From Azospirillum oryzae (GTDB lineage: Bacteria > Pseudomonadota > Alphaproteobacteria > Azospirillales > Azospirillaceae): a stretch of DNA of 64,000 nucleotides. The notes under the pieces are model-generated. The model did no database searches and had not been told where the DNA came from. It was given only the letters and a program-made list of their open reading frames with translations. The stretch covers positions 186,001 through 250,000 of the forward strand of contig NZ_VTTM01000007.1 of assembly GCF_008364795.1 (NCBI RefSeq), read 5' to 3'. Below are positions 32,847 to 42,824 of the stretch, piece by piece. The position numbers and the translations under genes are program-made. Position 1 is the first letter of the stretch. Each line of letters begins with the position of its first letter.

Positions 32847-33635
32847 TCAGCGCTTCGGTTCGTCGAGATCGATGGGCTGGTCGATCTGCATGTCGAGGTC
32901 GATGCCGCCGCTGGCCGGGGCTGCCGGAGCCGGGGGCGCCGACTGGGGCGGGGCCGGGCTGTAGGCGGGCGCGGGCGTCTGGGGCGCGATGGGTTCCAAT
33001 TGCGGGGCGGGGCCGGCGGATGGCGCCTTGCCCGGCGCGGAGGGGCCGGGCTGCGCCGGTCCGGGCGTCGGCTTTGGCGCATGCTTGGGCCGCGACGGCG
33101 CGCCGATGCACTCGGCCAGCTTGCCGATGGCCCAGCTCGACCCGTCCAGCTCGTACAGCTTGCGGATACCGAGCCCCGGCACCGCCAGCGCCACCGTGTC
33201 CGCCGAGGCGAAGCGGGACAGCACCGACCCGACGTCCGGCCCGCCGAGCGGCGCGATCAGCATGCCGAATCCGCCCGGCCTCGCCTGCACATGATGGATG
33301 TTGCCGCTGTCGAACACGACTTCGATCGGATAGGCCGCCCCCGCCATCACCGGCACGCCCGTCTTGTTCATCGCCAGACCGGTGTTGCTCCGGGTGGCGA
33401 TGAAGGCCAGCTCCTGGGCGGGCGACTGCTTCGACGCGACGCAATAGGGCACGGCGCCGGGATTGGTCGGGGTGTAGCGCTCGACCAGCCAGCCGCGCTG
33501 CTGGGCATAGATGGCCGTCGGCACGAAATTGCTCGGGTAGACGGGGCCGCGGCCGGTCTGGCAGGACGCCAGCAGCGGAAGGCTGCAGGCAAGGGCGAGA
33601 AGAATGCCGGCACGGCCGGCGGTGCTGATCGGCAT
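32847..33635 (-). CDS. Lipoprotein with proline-rich C-terminus
   Basis: A 262-residue protein with a lipobox (LLASC, Cys25), predicted to be a lipoprotein. Residues 26-170 form a folded domain of unknown type (YPSNFVPTAIYAQQRGWLVERY, VFDSGNIHHVQARPGGFGML), and the C-terminal third is a Pro/Ala linker ending in an acidic tail (IDLDMQIDQPIDLDEPKR). First of three same-strand genes for exported proteins. The tail could contact a partner; nothing shows its role. Confidence 0.75.
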   Translation of the reverse strand: MPISTAGRAGILLALACSLPLLASCQTGRGPVYPSNFVPTAIYAQQRGWLVERYTPTNPGAVPYCVASKQSPAQELAFIATRSNTGLAMNKTGVPVMAGAAYPIEVVFDSGNIHHVQARPGGFGMLIAPLGGPDVGSVLSRFASADTVALAVPGLGIRKLYELDGSSWAIGKLAECIGAPSRPKHAPKPTPGPAQPGPSAPGKAPSAGPAPQLEPIAPQTPAPAYSPAPPQSAPPAPAAPASGGIDLDMQIDQPIDLDEPKR

Positions 33636-33936
33636 CGCGTGTCCTTCCGGGACAGGCCCGGTCAAATCGGGAGCGGGTGGCGGGTGCGGCAGGATGGCCG
33701 GTTGAAGGGGAAGGCCCCCTCCGTGGCGGACAAGGCCGGCTCCTGACCCTGCGGGAATGGTCCCACTCAATTCATAACTTATTCTTCAATTATTTCCGCA
33801 ACTTGCGGATGGTGCGAAATGCAATCCCGTTAGTCAAAAGCAATCTTGCCGGCCAAAATGCGTCCCAATGTCGCAAGTTCGGTCAATTCCCGCAGCCACG
33901 CGGCCGCCCGGACACTTGCCTCGCGCCCTGGGGCGC
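33636..33936. other. AT-richer intergenic region upstream of the lipoprotein gene
   Basis: 301 bp between the chemoreceptor stop and the lipoprotein start, both on the minus strand. The stretch 33770-33860 is clearly AT-richer than its surroundings and holds a perfect 13-bp palindrome (CCGCAACTTGCGG, 33796-33808); it is the likely promoter region of the exported-protein genes. No coding frame is convincing. Confidence 0.45.
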
Positions 33937-36915
33937 CTACGGCATAAAGGCCAGCCGCAGATTGCCCCAGTGACGGCCGCGCACGACGATCGGCGCGTCG
34001 ATCTCCTTCAGGCGCACCATCTGGCCGCCGCCCATGTCGCGACGGTAGGCCTGCAGCAGGAACGGGCGGGTGTTGCGGGCGGCAGCAAGGCCGGAGCGGT
34101 CGGCGAAGACGCGGCGGTTGCGGCAATGGGCGGCGTTCCAGGCGGCGTCACCCGGCCGCTGCGGCTCGGAATAGCGGGCGTTGTGGGTCGGCAGATAGCC
34201 GATGGCGTTGACCGCGGCACAGAACTGGAAGCGCGGGTTGGAGGCCAGGACCGGCTCCTGGATCGCCGGGAACAGCCGGTCGGTCAGCTCGGTGAAGGGG
34301 GCGAGGCACTGTTCCGGCTCGGTGCCGGGAATGGTTGACAGCTCCGTCGAGAACAGCGCCTCCTCGCCGATGCTGCCGTTGGACAGCGCGCCGTCCAGCG
34401 CCTTGCCCAAGGCCGCCGCGGTGTCCTGCACGGTGCGGATGATGGACGAATCCGCCTCGATCATCGCGGTGTAGGCACGCTGCAGCCGGTCGGTTTGCGC
34501 GTCCGACAGCTCGTCGAAAGCCAGATGCAGGCCAAGGTCGCTGGTGCCGGCGACGATGGCCGGCAGGTCGCCGACGTCGCGTAGCGTCACGATCAGCCGC
34601 GTCTGCTCGGCCAGTTCCGGTAGCCCCTTGCTCTCCACCAGCAGGCCGTCCAGCGACAGGTCGAGCATGGTGACGGTGCGGTGGTCGCCGGCAACGGCCA
34701 GGCCGATCGGCTCCTCGCACGGGATGCGGTCGGAGACGCGGCGGTCGCCCGCCACCGACTGGCGCAGCGCGATGACAAGCCGGCGCTTCAGGTCGGCCAC
34801 CGCGCCCTGGGTATCGGTCATGCGGCGGCTGACGTCGGTGGCGATGCCGGTGATCTCGTCGGTCTGGTCGCGGATGTGCAGCACGCTGCCCGACACCTGG
34901 GAGGCGCCACCGGCCGAGTTGGTGGCGCTGCGCCCGATCTCGGCGTTGGCGGCCGACTGCTCCTCCACCGCGGCGGCGGTGGCGGCGGCGGCCTCGTCGA
35001 TCTCCTCGATCACCGAGATGACGGTCTGGATCGCGGTGACGCTGCCGCCCACCGCCTGTTTCAGCTGCTCGATCTGGCGGGCGATGTCCTCGGTCGCCTT
35101 CGCCGTCTGATTGGCCAGCGTCTTGACCTCGCTGGCGACGACGGCGAAGCCCTTGCCGGCCTCTCCCGCCCGCGCCGCCTCGATGGTGGCGTTCAGCGCC
35201 AGCAGATTGGTCTGGCCGGCGATGGAGTTGATCAGGTTGGCGACCTTGGCGATCTCCTCCGTCGCGACCTCCATCTGGCCGATGGCGGTGGCGGAGCTGC
35301 GGGCGCTGTCCACCGCGCGCCGCGCCACCTCGCTGGAGCGCGCCGCCTGACGGGCGATCTCGTGCCCGGCGGAGTTCAGCTCCTCCGTCGCGGCGGCGAC
35401 CGACTGGGCGTTGGCGCTGGCCTGTTCGGAGGCGGCCGACACCACCACCGTGTTCTCCCGCACCACGCCCAGAGACTGCATCAGGTGGCGGATGCCGTCG
35501 CCGGCGCGGTTGCTGGCCAGTTCCACCCCGATCCAGGTGGAGTCCAGATCGCTCTCGATCGATTTGCAGGTTTCCAGCAGGGCCTGACGGGTCAGCGCCT
35601 TCTGGCGCAGTTCGGTCTCGTGCTTCTCATGGATGCCATAGGCCAGCTTCGCCTTCATGGCGTTCAGCTCCGACGCCACGCGGCGGAACTCCGGGACGCC
35701 GACGGCCGGCATCGGGTCGGTCAGGGCGCCGCGGGCGATGCGTTCGAAGGTCCGTTCCAGCACCACCAGCGGGCGGCGCACCATGCGCAGGATCGCCCAG
35801 CCGAACAGGGCGGCGAGCAGGGCGCTCAGCAACATCGCCACGGCGACCTGGACGACGCGGCGTCCGTAATCCCGTTCCGCCTTGTCGAACTCTTCCCGCG
35901 CGACCCGGATCTGAAGCTCCAGCAGAGCGTCGGACACCCGGCGCAGATCGGCGAAGGCCGGGCGGACGGCGCTGCGCAGATGGGCGTCCAGCCCGGCGGC
36001 ATCCTTCTGCTTGGCCAGCGCCAGCGCCGGGCCGATCCCGCCTTGCAGATAGGTCCCGACCAGCGGCTTGAATTTCTCGGCGAGGACGGCTTCCTCCGGG
36101 GTCAGGTAGGTCGCCAGGTAGTCGGCCAGCAGGCGCCGCATCGCCGCGGCGTTGTCCGCCACGTCCCTCTCCACCGCAGCCTCCACTGCGGCGAGGTCGC
36201 CGGCGCCGCTTCCCGCCCGCAGGTCGGCGGCGAGGTCGGTCAGCCGCTGCCGGCTGTCGCGCGCGAGGTTCTGGATGGCGCCGATCTGATAGGCGGGAAC
36301 CGTACGATCCTCATACACGGTGCGCAGTGATCGGTTGGAATCTGCCATGCCGTCCAGGCCGAGCCAGCCGGCCAGCAGAACCGCCAGGATCAGCAGTGCG
36401 AACACCGCAGCCAAGCGCCCCGACAGGCTGGCCCAGGCAAAGGCAGCGGCGCGGCCGGCACGGTTCTTCCGCACCAGGGCGCCTTCCGCCAGCGCCAGCG
36501 CGGCGCGGCCGTCGCGCATCTCCGCATACAGCGCCTCGGCCGCCGCGACATCCTCGCGCGCAGGCTTGGAGCGGATCGAGATATAGCCGGTGACGGCGCC
36601 GTTCTCGACCACCGGGGTGACGTTGGCCCGCACCCAATAGTAATCGCCGCCCTTGGTCCGGTTCTTCACCAGCCCTTCCCAGGGCCGTCCGGTCTTCACC
36701 GTCGCCCACAGGTCGGCGAAGGCCTCCTTCGGCATGTGGGGGTGGCGAACGAGATTGTGGGGCGCGCCGATCAGCTCATGTTCGTCAAAGCCGCTGATCT
36801 CGACGAAGGCCTGGTTCACGAAGGTGATGCGCCCGCCGGTGTCGGTGCGGGACACCAGGGGAACCCCCTCGGTCAGATGGACTTCCCGGTCGGTGATCGG
36901 TGTGTTGACGCGCAT
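33937..36915 (-). CDS. Methyl-accepting chemotaxis protein with PAS, 4HB, HAMP and PilZ domains
   Basis: A 992-residue chemoreceptor. In order: an Aer-like PAS domain (~12-120; [32 protein letters not shown]), TM1 (~165-188), a periplasmic four-helix bundle, TM2 (~353-377), HAMP, the MCP signalling hairpin with tip [24 protein letters not shown] (split at ~580), then a PilZ-like domain starting at RRVSDR (~724) with DLSLDGLLV, and a C-terminal region ending [21 protein letters not shown]. The PilZ motifs (RxxxR and DxSxxG) predict c-di-GMP binding, as described for Azospirillum receptors. PAS suggests redox or FAD sensing. Monocistronic; no che genes nearby. Confidence 0.92.
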   Translation of the reverse strand: MRVNTPITDREVHLTEGVPLVSRTDTGGRITFVNQAFVEISGFDEHELIGAPHNLVRHPHMPKEAFADLWATVKTGRPWEGLVKNRTKGGDYYWVRANVTPVVENGAVTGYISIRSKPAREDVAAAEALYAEMRDGRAALALAEGALVRKNRAGRAAAFAWASLSGRLAAVFALLILAVLLAGWLGLDGMADSNRSLRTVYEDRTVPAYQIGAIQNLARDSRQRLTDLAADLRAGSGAGDLAAVEAAVERDVADNAAAMRRLLADYLATYLTPEEAVLAEKFKPLVGTYLQGGIGPALALAKQKDAAGLDAHLRSAVRPAFADLRRVSDALLELQIRVAREEFDKAERDYGRRVVQVAVAMLLSALLAALFGWAILRMVRRPLVVLERTFERIARGALTDPMPAVGVPEFRRVASELNAMKAKLAYGIHEKHETELRQKALTRQALLETCKSIESDLDSTWIGVELASNRAGDGIRHLMQSLGVVRENTVVVSAASEQASANAQSVAAATEELNSAGHEIARQAARSSEVARRAVDSARSSATAIGQMEVATEEIAKVANLINSIAGQTNLLALNATIEAARAGEAGKGFAVVASEVKTLANQTAKATEDIARQIEQLKQAVGGSVTAIQTVISVIEEIDEAAAATAAAVEEQSAANAEIGRSATNSAGGASQVSGSVLHIRDQTDEITGIATDVSRRMTDTQGAVADLKRRLVIALRQSVAGDRRVSDRIPCEEPIGLAVAGDHRTVTMLDLSLDGLLVESKGLPELAEQTRLIVTLRDVGDLPAIVAGTSDLGLHLAFDELSDAQTDRLQRAYTAMIEADSSIIRTVQDTAAALGKALDGALSNGSIGEEALFSTELSTIPGTEPEQCLAPFTELTDRLFPAIQEPVLASNPRFQFCAAVNAIGYLPTHNARYSEPQRPGDAAWNAAHCRNRRVFADRSGLAAARNTRPFLLQAYRRDMGGGQMVRLKEIDAPIVVRGRHWGNLRLAFMP

Positions 36916-37189
36916 TAGGCGGCTCCGCTCCAGCCAAGGTCACGAATGATACGGCCGGGACTCGGAGCGAAACGAAAGCCGCCGGACGGCCGGATCGGTC
37001 GCCCCCCGGACCGGACCTTTTGCTGCAAGCGGTGTGCCGCGTCAGTTTGTCAGACAACGAACGAATTTTGTGTCGGATTGCACCAGTGGCGCGAAATCGG
37101 GCAGCTCCGCTCGTCGCAAAATGCGTCCGGAAAAGCGGACTGGCCCCAAAGTATTATGCAATTTGGAAAATGCTTTGCTGTCTGACCAT

Positions 37190-37684
37190 TCATCCACGCA
37201 ACGACCCGTTGGACAGCCCGTCCAGCGGGATGGCGGTGACGCTCTTCACCTCTTCCATCACGGCGTAGGTGTGGGTTTCCCGCACGCCGCGGGCGGTGGA
37301 CAGCAATTCGCCCAGGAACAGGCGGTATTCGTTCATGTCGCGCACGCGGGCCTTGACCAGATAGTCGAAGCCGCCGGCGACCATGTGGCATTCCATGATC
37401 TGCGGCATGCGCAGCACGGTGGCCTTGAAGTCGTCGAAGTTATCGGGTGTCGTGCGGTCCAGCACCACCTCGACGAAGACCAGCATCCCCGCTTCCAGCC
37501 GGTGCGGGTCGAGCAGCGCGACATAGCGCTGGATGATGCCGTCGGCCTGCAGCCGCTTCACCCGCTCCAGGCAGGCGGCCGGGCTGAGGTTGATGCGGCG
37601 GGCCAGTTCCACATTGCTGAGGCGGCCGTCATCCTGCAGTTCGCGCAGGATCTTGATGTCGGTGGAATCGAGGTTGCGGTCCAT
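37190..37684 (-). CDS. Lrp/AsnC-family transcriptional regulator
   Basis: A 164-residue feast/famine regulator. The N-terminal HTH (LDSTDIKILRELQDDGRLSNVELARRINLSPAACLERVKRLQADGII) and the C-terminal RAM ligand domain (VEVVLDRTTPDNFDDF, CHMVAGGFDYLVKARVRDMNEY, THTYAVMEEVK) are typical. It probably binds an amino acid. The ATG at 37684 is the start of the conserved domain. It stands alone between the ChvG-like kinase and the chemoreceptor, all on one strand, with 165 bp upstream. Confidence 0.95.
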   Translation of the reverse strand: MDRNLDSTDIKILRELQDDGRLSNVELARRINLSPAACLERVKRLQADGIIQRYVALLDPHRLEAGMLVFVEVVLDRTTPDNFDDFKATVLRMPQIMECHMVAGGFDYLVKARVRDMNEYRLFLGELLSTARGVRETHTYAVMEEVKSVTAIPLDGLSNGSLRG

Positions 37685-37849
37685 CGGCGGCTCGGAATGC
37701 TGTTCGGCTGGCGGCCACGATCCTAACGGAAAAAACGGGATCAGGCCATGCCGGACCATAGCCGGAGCGGCGAAGACGCCGCCGATCCGAAGCCCGTTCG
37801 TTCCGGATGCCGCCCCGGATGTCGCCCCAGATGTCACCCTGAACGCCGA

Positions 37850-39469
37850 TCAGGCCGCCAGCGGCAGGGCCACCGTCATGCGCAGGCCGCCGGTCGGGCG
37901 GTTCTCGGCGCGGACACGGCCGCCGAACGCCTCGATGTTGCGCCGGACGATCCACAGGCCGATGCCGAAATGCGCCGCGCCGGCCTGATGCGCCGCCGCC
38001 TCGTCCTCCGGCATGCCGCGGCCGGGTTCGCGGTGGGAGAAATAGCGTTCGAAGATGCGGTCCAGGTTGGCGGGATCGACGCCCGGTCCTTCGTCATCCA
38101 CCACCAGCTCCGCCCAGGCCCCCGTACGGGTCAGGCGGACGCTGACCGTCCCGTCGGGCGGCGAGAAGCTGACGGCGTTCTCCACCAGATTCTCGACGAT
38201 GGTCTCCAGCGTCTCCTCGCTGGCCCGCACCACCAGCCCGGCATCGATGCGCGAGCGCATGTGCAGGCGGCGTTCGGCCAGCAGCCCGGTATAGCCGCCG
38301 GCCATCCGCTCCACCAGCGACGAAAGGTCGACGCGGCGGCGCGACGGGGCCAGCAGGTCGGCCGCCGCCTCGTCCATGCGGCGGGCGAAGGACACCAGCC
38401 CGTCCAGCTTGTCCAGCGACTTCTCGATCATCGTCAGGGCGCGCTGGCTGCGGGCGTTCTCCGCCGGCAGGGCGCGGCGCAGCGGCTCCACCGACTGGCG
38501 GATCACGGCGATCGGCGTCTTGAAGGCGTGGGCGTTGTCCTCGGCGGCACGGCGCAGCGATTGGGCGCTGTCGCGCAGCGTGGCGACCAGCCGGTCGAAA
38601 TCCTCGGCCACGCCGGCCAGTTCCGGCACGGTGTTGCGCGCGGCGAAGGAGGCGTCGCGGTCCTCGCGCTCGGGCGTGTCGTCGCCGCCGACGATGCGGC
38701 GGGCCAGATCGCCGAAGCGGTTCAGGTTGCGCCAGATGCCGGCCAGCACCGCCAGCACCAGGGCGGCCATCGCCAGATAGATCGCGGCGGCGGCCTGGAC
38801 CGCCGGCGTGCTCCAGTATGGGCGGCCGATGGAGGAGGAGATGTAGGCTTCCGTCGCGTGGCTGGTCACCAGCGCCCAGCAGCCGAAGCTGGTCTTGATC
38901 GGGGTGATGGAGGACAGCACCTCCTCCCCGCCTTCCAGATGGGGGACGCGCATCGCCAGCGTCGAATTGCCGGCGCAGCTCGACCCCAGCCGGTCCAGCA
39001 CACCCTGTTCGAGCAGCAGGCGCCGTTCGGCGTCGATGTCGGCGGTGGACAGGCTGGGCGCCGCGGCGACGTAGAAGAAGGGCTCCGGCCCGGCCTTGGC
39101 CCCGGACGGGGTGGTGGCGGCGCCGGATGCTGCCACGCGCGGGCGCACCAGCAGCTTCAGCCGCGTGCGGTCGTCGCCATAACGGGCGAGCGCGATGCTC
39201 AGGCTGGGAAGGGCGGTGCGGTCGACGCCCAGCAGTTCGGGCTCCAGCGCGCGGGCGATCAGCTCGCCCTGGCGCTGGGCGCTTTTCAGCAGAAGCTGCT
39301 GCGACGCCTCGTCGGCGCGCTGGAACTGGTCATAGAGCAGGACCGGCACTGCGATGAAGACAAGGGTGAGCAGCACCAGGCGGCTCGCCATCGAGCGCCA
39401 GAGCCAGAGCAGGCGGGCGGACGCCCGTCGGGGCGCCCGCATCGCGAGGTCAATCGGCAGCAGCGCCAT
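37850..39469 (-). CDS. chvG: ChvG-like sensor histidine kinase
   Basis: A 539-residue membrane kinase. TM1 (~30-50), a periplasmic sensor domain with a cysteine pair (GSSCAGN and SFGCW), TM2 (~225-248), HAMP-like region, HisKA with His314 (AEDNAHAFKTPIAV), and HATPase with ENLVENAVSFS, DDEGPGVD and FGIGLWIV. It follows the ChvI-like regulator, overlapping it by 20 bp if the first ATG is used; a start at 39442 would remove the overlap. In alphaproteobacteria ChvG/ChvI responds to acid or cell-envelope stress; the usual downstream hprK/PTS genes are absent here. Confidence 0.88.
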   Translation of the reverse strand: MALLPIDLAMRAPRRASARLLWLWRSMASRLVLLTLVFIAVPVLLYDQFQRADEASQQLLLKSAQRQGELIARALEPELLGVDRTALPSLSIALARYGDDRTRLKLLVRPRVAASGAATTPSGAKAGPEPFFYVAAAPSLSTADIDAERRLLLEQGVLDRLGSSCAGNSTLAMRVPHLEGGEEVLSSITPIKTSFGCWALVTSHATEAYISSSIGRPYWSTPAVQAAAAIYLAMAALVLAVLAGIWRNLNRFGDLARRIVGGDDTPEREDRDASFAARNTVPELAGVAEDFDRLVATLRDSAQSLRRAAEDNAHAFKTPIAVIRQSVEPLRRALPAENARSQRALTMIEKSLDKLDGLVSFARRMDEAAADLLAPSRRRVDLSSLVERMAGGYTGLLAERRLHMRSRIDAGLVVRASEETLETIVENLVENAVSFSPPDGTVSVRLTRTGAWAELVVDDEGPGVDPANLDRIFERYFSHREPGRGMPEDEAAAHQAGAAHFGIGLWIVRRNIEAFGGRVRAENRPTGGLRMTVALPLAA

Positions 39470-40274
39470 CGATCAACATATCCTCGCCGATACCATCCTC
39501 GTCGCGGCCCTGGTTGGCCGCGTTCTCGCCCTTGCCCCAGCGGTAGCCGAAGCCCGGATAGTTCTCGATGCAGGCGAAGGTCGCGTCGACCGACCGGAAC
39601 TTCTGGCGGATGCGCTTGATGAAGGCGCGGACGTTGGCGCGGTAGCCCGACGGGCCGTAACCGGCGACGAAGCCCTTGCCGTGGACGAGGTCGTAGATCT
39701 CGCGGTAGGACACGTCCTCTTCCGGGCGGGTCGACATCAGCTTGACGATGTTGAACTCGGTCAGCGTCAGGTCGATGCGCTTGCCCTTCCAGAAGGCGCG
39801 GCTGTTGTCCAGGCGCAGCTCCAGCTCGCCAAGGCGATGGCTGGTGCTGGTGCCGCCGGTCTCCGCATCGTCGGCGCCCTTGGTGGCGTCGCCCTTGATC
39901 CCGTCCAGGATCAGGCGCATGCGCTTCAGCAGGATCGACAGGCTGCGCGACTTCTCGACGAAGTCCAGCGCGCCGCCGGCCAGGGCGGCCTCTTCATAAA
40001 TCTGGTCGGACAGCACGGTCAGGAAGATGACCGGCGTGGCGATGCCGCGGGCGCGCATCTGGCGCAGCACGTCGATGCCGTCCAGCTTGGGCATGCGCCA
40101 GTCCAGGAGGACGATGTCGACCGACCCGCCTTCGGCGAAGAAGTCGAGCGCCGGTTCGCCGCGGTCGAAGGTGATGACCTCGTACCCCTCGTCGCCGAGG
40201 TTGAGGCTCAGCGACTCACGGAACAGGTCGTCGTCGTCCACCAGAGCGATGCGGGCAATGGTCGGATCGGTCAT
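39450..40274 (-). CDS. chvI: ChvI-like OmpR-family response regulator
   Basis: A 274-residue response regulator: receiver domain with acidic pocket VDDDD and phospho-acceptor Asp58 (LLDWRMPKLDG), then an OmpR winged helix. The C-terminal GFVAGYGPSGYRANVRAFIKR pattern and IENYPGFGYRW are hallmarks of ChvI. The ATG at 40274 is chosen because AAGGGA lies 9 nt upstream; earlier in-frame starts overlap the upstream gene. A poorly conserved insert (~150-170) links the domains. It pairs with the downstream kinase. Confidence 0.92.
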   Translation of the reverse strand: MTDPTIARIALVDDDDLFRESLSLNLGDEGYEVITFDRGEPALDFFAEGGSVDIVLLDWRMPKLDGIDVLRQMRARGIATPVIFLTVLSDQIYEEAALAGGALDFVEKSRSLSILLKRMRLILDGIKGDATKGADDAETGGTSTSHRLGELELRLDNSRAFWKGKRIDLTLTEFNIVKLMSTRPEEDVSYREIYDLVHGKGFVAGYGPSGYRANVRAFIKRIRQKFRSVDATFACIENYPGFGYRWGKGENAANQGRDEDGIGEDMLIDGAAAD

Positions 40275-40302
40275 TGCGGACATTCCCTTGTTCGACTCCG
40301 CC

Positions 40303-41055
40303 TTACTGAATCCCGGCGCGGACAGGGCGCCCTGCGTCAGCTTGAGCGAGGAGTTGGGCGAAGCATCGGTGGTCGGCGTCAGGGACATTTTGGCTGCTCT
40401 TCATATCGTAGGAGAGGGCGCGGAAGTCCTGGGACGAGGTCATATCCATGAAGAAGAACACCTTGAGGGTGCAATCGCCCTTGGCATACCGCCAGATCTT
40501 GGCGGGAGGCGCCTCTTCCCGTGCAACGGGGGACCCCAGGAGTTTGAGCGTCTGGACTTCGTCCAGCCCGACAAGGCTGTCGGGGTCGGCGTTGGTGGTT
40601 GCGGGTTGGGTGGGCGTGCCCCCCGTCGGCGGTGCCGCCGCCTGGGCGGCGTTAGACGGTGTCGCCGCCTGGGTGGCGTTAGGCGGCATCGCCGCCTGGG
40701 TGGCGATGTCGGATCCGATGGCCGCCAGATGGGTGGTGGCCTGATCGGCGGTCAGCTTGCCGGCGGTCAGTTCCCCGGCGGTCACCGGCGGCCCCGGCTG
40801 CGGCATCGGCAGGGCGGGCGCCAGCGTGGCGGCGTCGGGGAGCTTCCGGACCGGCTTGGGCTTGGGCACCGGCGGGGATGCCGGATGGGCGTTCGGGCGG
40901 GCCGCCGTCACGTCCGGTCCGCCCCAGGGTCCGGCGGTGTTGGCCGGGCAGCCGGCCAGCAGCAGGACCGCGACCAGCAGGCCCGCATGTCGGCCCCGGC
41001 CGGCGGCGTAGGCGCCGTACTGCGCCACATCGCGGAGGACTGCCGGCACGGTCAT
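40303..41055 (-). CDS. Lipoprotein of unknown function upstream of the ChvI-like regulator
   Basis: A ~250-residue protein with a lipobox in VAVLLLAGC. A long Pro/Ala-rich middle contains a threefold repeat (ATQAA units). The C-terminal ~85 residues are a folded domain: SLVGLDEVQTLKLLGSP, IWRYAKGDCTLKVFFFMD and a final CFAQLLAQ, resembling small BamE-like outer-membrane modules. Two cysteines in this domain could pair. It lies 28 bp before the regulator gene and probably shares its promoter, suggesting an envelope role monitored by the two-component system. That link is inferred. Confidence 0.75.
   Translation of the reverse strand: MTVPAVLRDVAQYGAYAAGRGRHAGLLVAVLLLAGCPANTAGPWGGPDVTAARPNAHPASPPVPKPKPVRKLPDAATLAPALPMPQPGPPVTAGELTAGKLTADQATTHLAAIGSDIATQAAMPPNATQAATPSNAAQAAAPPTGGTPTQPATTNADPDSLVGLDEVQTLKLLGSPVAREEAPPAKIWRYAKGDCTLKVFFFMDMTSSQDFRALSYDMKSSQNVPDADHRCFAQLLAQADAGRPVRAGIQ
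40631..40711. repeat. Three tandem 27-bp repeats inside the lipoprotein gene
   Basis: Three units centred on CGCCGCCTGGG(C/T)GGCG encode the Ala/Gln/Thr linker of the lipoprotein. Being a multiple of three, copy-number change would keep the frame. Confidence 0.75.
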
Positions 41056-41439
41056 GGGGGCGGGCCTTTCAAATCCAAGGGGAAACGGAGATATCGGCAT
41101 TAACACGGGACGAACCATTTCCATCTAGCCTGGAAGTCAACTTCGCGCGCTGGTTGGAGTTGGCCGCGTCTGATATGCCTAAACTCAATCCAGTCTGGTT
41201 AATGGCGCGTTAAAGCCACAGCCCATACCCCCATTTTGCGAAAGCGCATCAATATTTTTGGAAGTTTCGTTTGAAATTCGAGCGATTCCGGCAGGGGTTG
41301 CCGGTGTCTTTGCTCAAAAGTGGTATGAAATTCGGCAAAATCCATTACGCGCTGACTGCCGCCGTTGTGAAATGCGGAGCGGGACAGGACGTGACAGAAA
41401 TGAGGCGGGAGGATGGCGGGGATTGCCGGATCGGGGCCT

Positions 41440-41636
41440 ATGCCCAAAAAACAATCGGCGGCGGAGCCACCCGGGTATGGCTCCGCCGCCGAACAGCCGG
41501 ACGGGCAACAGGTCATGTGGCGGCGCGCGGTTAGCGGCCGTGGGTCGTTGCCACTGGAACTCCAGCCGTGGTTCCGACCGGCACTCAGTCCGGTCGGCGT
41601 CGTGGGAACAATGCGTTTTCGGCACCATCCATCACG
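41440..41636 (-). ncRNA. Candidate small RNA (low confidence)
   Basis: An orphan terminator on the minus strand has no gene to serve. About 170 bp upstream lies TTGACG (41671-41666), a 17-bp spacer and ATG-complement box CATCAT (41648-41643), a weak -35/-10 pair. Together they outline a ~195-nt transcript. It could instead be a second terminator of the leucine operon. Confidence 0.25.
41445..41491 (-). terminator. Strong orphan Rho-independent terminator
   Basis: A perfect 14-bp stem (CGGCGGCGGAGCCA with its complement, 41456-41491) is followed on the minus strand by ATTGTTTTTT. Confidence 0.75.
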
Positions 41637-41870
41637 CCGATGATGATGCGCCGGACGGTCCGGATCGTCAAGTTTGTAGTACGTACAATTTAGTGGTCCG
41701 CATATCCGGACGATGCGAAGAGCCTTGCCGCCGACGGCAAATGTGCCTTCCAATACGCAGTCGCCAGAATGTCCGTTGTGGCCAGTGATTTCGGGATCCG
41801 GCTACCGGAATCACGCAGGACGCGGCTTCTCCATCCGTGATCGTCCGCATGCCATGGGCCCCCAAATACG

Positions 41871-41905
41871 AAAGGGCCGCGCCCCCTTTGGGAAGCGCGG
41901 CCCTT
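41871..41905 (-). terminator. Terminator of the leucine-degradation operon
   Basis: AAGGGCCGCGC pairs with GCGCGGCCCTT just after the HMG-CoA lyase stop, followed on the minus strand by TTTCGTATTT. Confidence 0.75.
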
Positions 41906-41922
41906 CGTTGCCGAAGATTCCC

Positions 41923-42822
41923 TCACGCACAACCACGAGCGCGGGCCACCTTCGATGCGGTTGGGCGGCCGATGGCGTCGCTGATGAACGCTCCGGCCGC
42001 AATCAGCTTGTCCAAATCCACCCCGGTCTCGATGCCGAGGCCGTTCAGCATGTACAGCACATCCTCGCTCGCCACGTTGCCGCTGGCCCCCTTGGCATAG
42101 GGGCAGCCGCCCAGGCCGGCGACGGAGCTGTCGACCACCGCCACGCCCATCTGCAGGGCGGCCAGGATGTTGGCCAGAGCCTGCCCGTAGGTGTCGTGGA
42201 AATGGACGGCGATCTTCTCCATCGGCACCCGCTCCGCCACCGCGGCGATCATCAGTTGCGCCTTGGTCGGCGTGCCGGTTCCGATGGTGTCGCCCAGCGA
42301 GATCTCGTAGCAGCCCATGGCGAACAGCCGTTCCGCCACGTCCGCCACCGCCTTCGGCGCGATCTCCCCCTCATAAGGACAGCCGAGCACGCAAGAGACA
42401 TATCCCCGCACCGGCACGCCCACCGCCTTGGCCTGCTCCATCACCGGCGCGAAGCGGTCCAGGCTCTCGGCGATGGAGCAGTTGATGTTCTTCTGGCTGA
42501 AGCTTTCCGACGCGGCGCCGAACACCGCCACCTCGTCGGCCTTGGCCGCCAGCGCGCCCTCCAGCCCCTTCAGATTCGGGGTGAGGGCGGCATAGCGCAC
42601 GCCGGGCTTGCGGGCGATGCCGGCCAGCACGTCGGCGCTGTCGCCCATCTGCGGCACCCATTTGGGCGAGACGAAGCTGGCCGCCTCGACCACGCTCAAC
42701 CCGGCGTCGGACAGGCGGTTCACCAGCTCCACCTTCACCGCCGTCGGCACCATCGACTTTTCGTTCTGGAGGCCGTCGCGCGGGCCGACCTCCACCATGC
42801 GGACGAATTTCGGCAACTGCAT
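41923..42822 (-). CDS. mvaB: Hydroxymethylglutaryl-CoA lyase
   Basis: Cleaves HMG-CoA to acetyl-CoA and acetoacetate, the last step of leucine degradation. The 299-residue TIM-barrel enzyme has [10 protein letters not shown] (metal and substrate Arg-Asp), [19 protein letters not shown], the metal-binding HFHDTYG and the signature [14 protein letters not shown] with the active-site cysteine loop. Last gene of the operon, 2 bp after mccA, followed by the terminator. Often named liuE in this setting. Confidence 0.97.
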   Translation of the reverse strand: MQLPKFVRMVEVGPRDGLQNEKSMVPTAVKVELVNRLSDAGLSVVEAASFVSPKWVPQMGDSADVLAGIARKPGVRYAALTPNLKGLEGALAAKADEVAVFGAASESFSQKNINCSIAESLDRFAPVMEQAKAVGVPVRGYVSCVLGCPYEGEIAPKAVADVAERLFAMGCYEISLGDTIGTGTPTKAQLMIAAVAERVPMEKIAVHFHDTYGQALANILAALQMGVAVVDSSVAGLGGCPYAKGASGNVASEDVLYMLNGLGIETGVDLDKLIAAGAFISDAIGRPTASKVARARGCA

Positions 42823-42824
42823 CG

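Larger units (their letters stand above)
41125..41870. other. Gene-poor gap of ~750 bp
   Basis: No frame in this stretch has a convincing start, codon pattern or domain. It is AT-richer than the genes around it, especially near 41200-41290 and 41660-41700. It contains one strong minus-strand terminator hairpin (41456-41491) with a possible promoter upstream of it, described separately. Confidence 0.5.

Noticed and set aside
41199-41753. Minus-strand 184-codon frame in the gap before the leucine operon
   Set aside because: Composition is unlike neighbouring genes (many C, H, P, R), it runs through a strong terminator hairpin, and no domain is visible.
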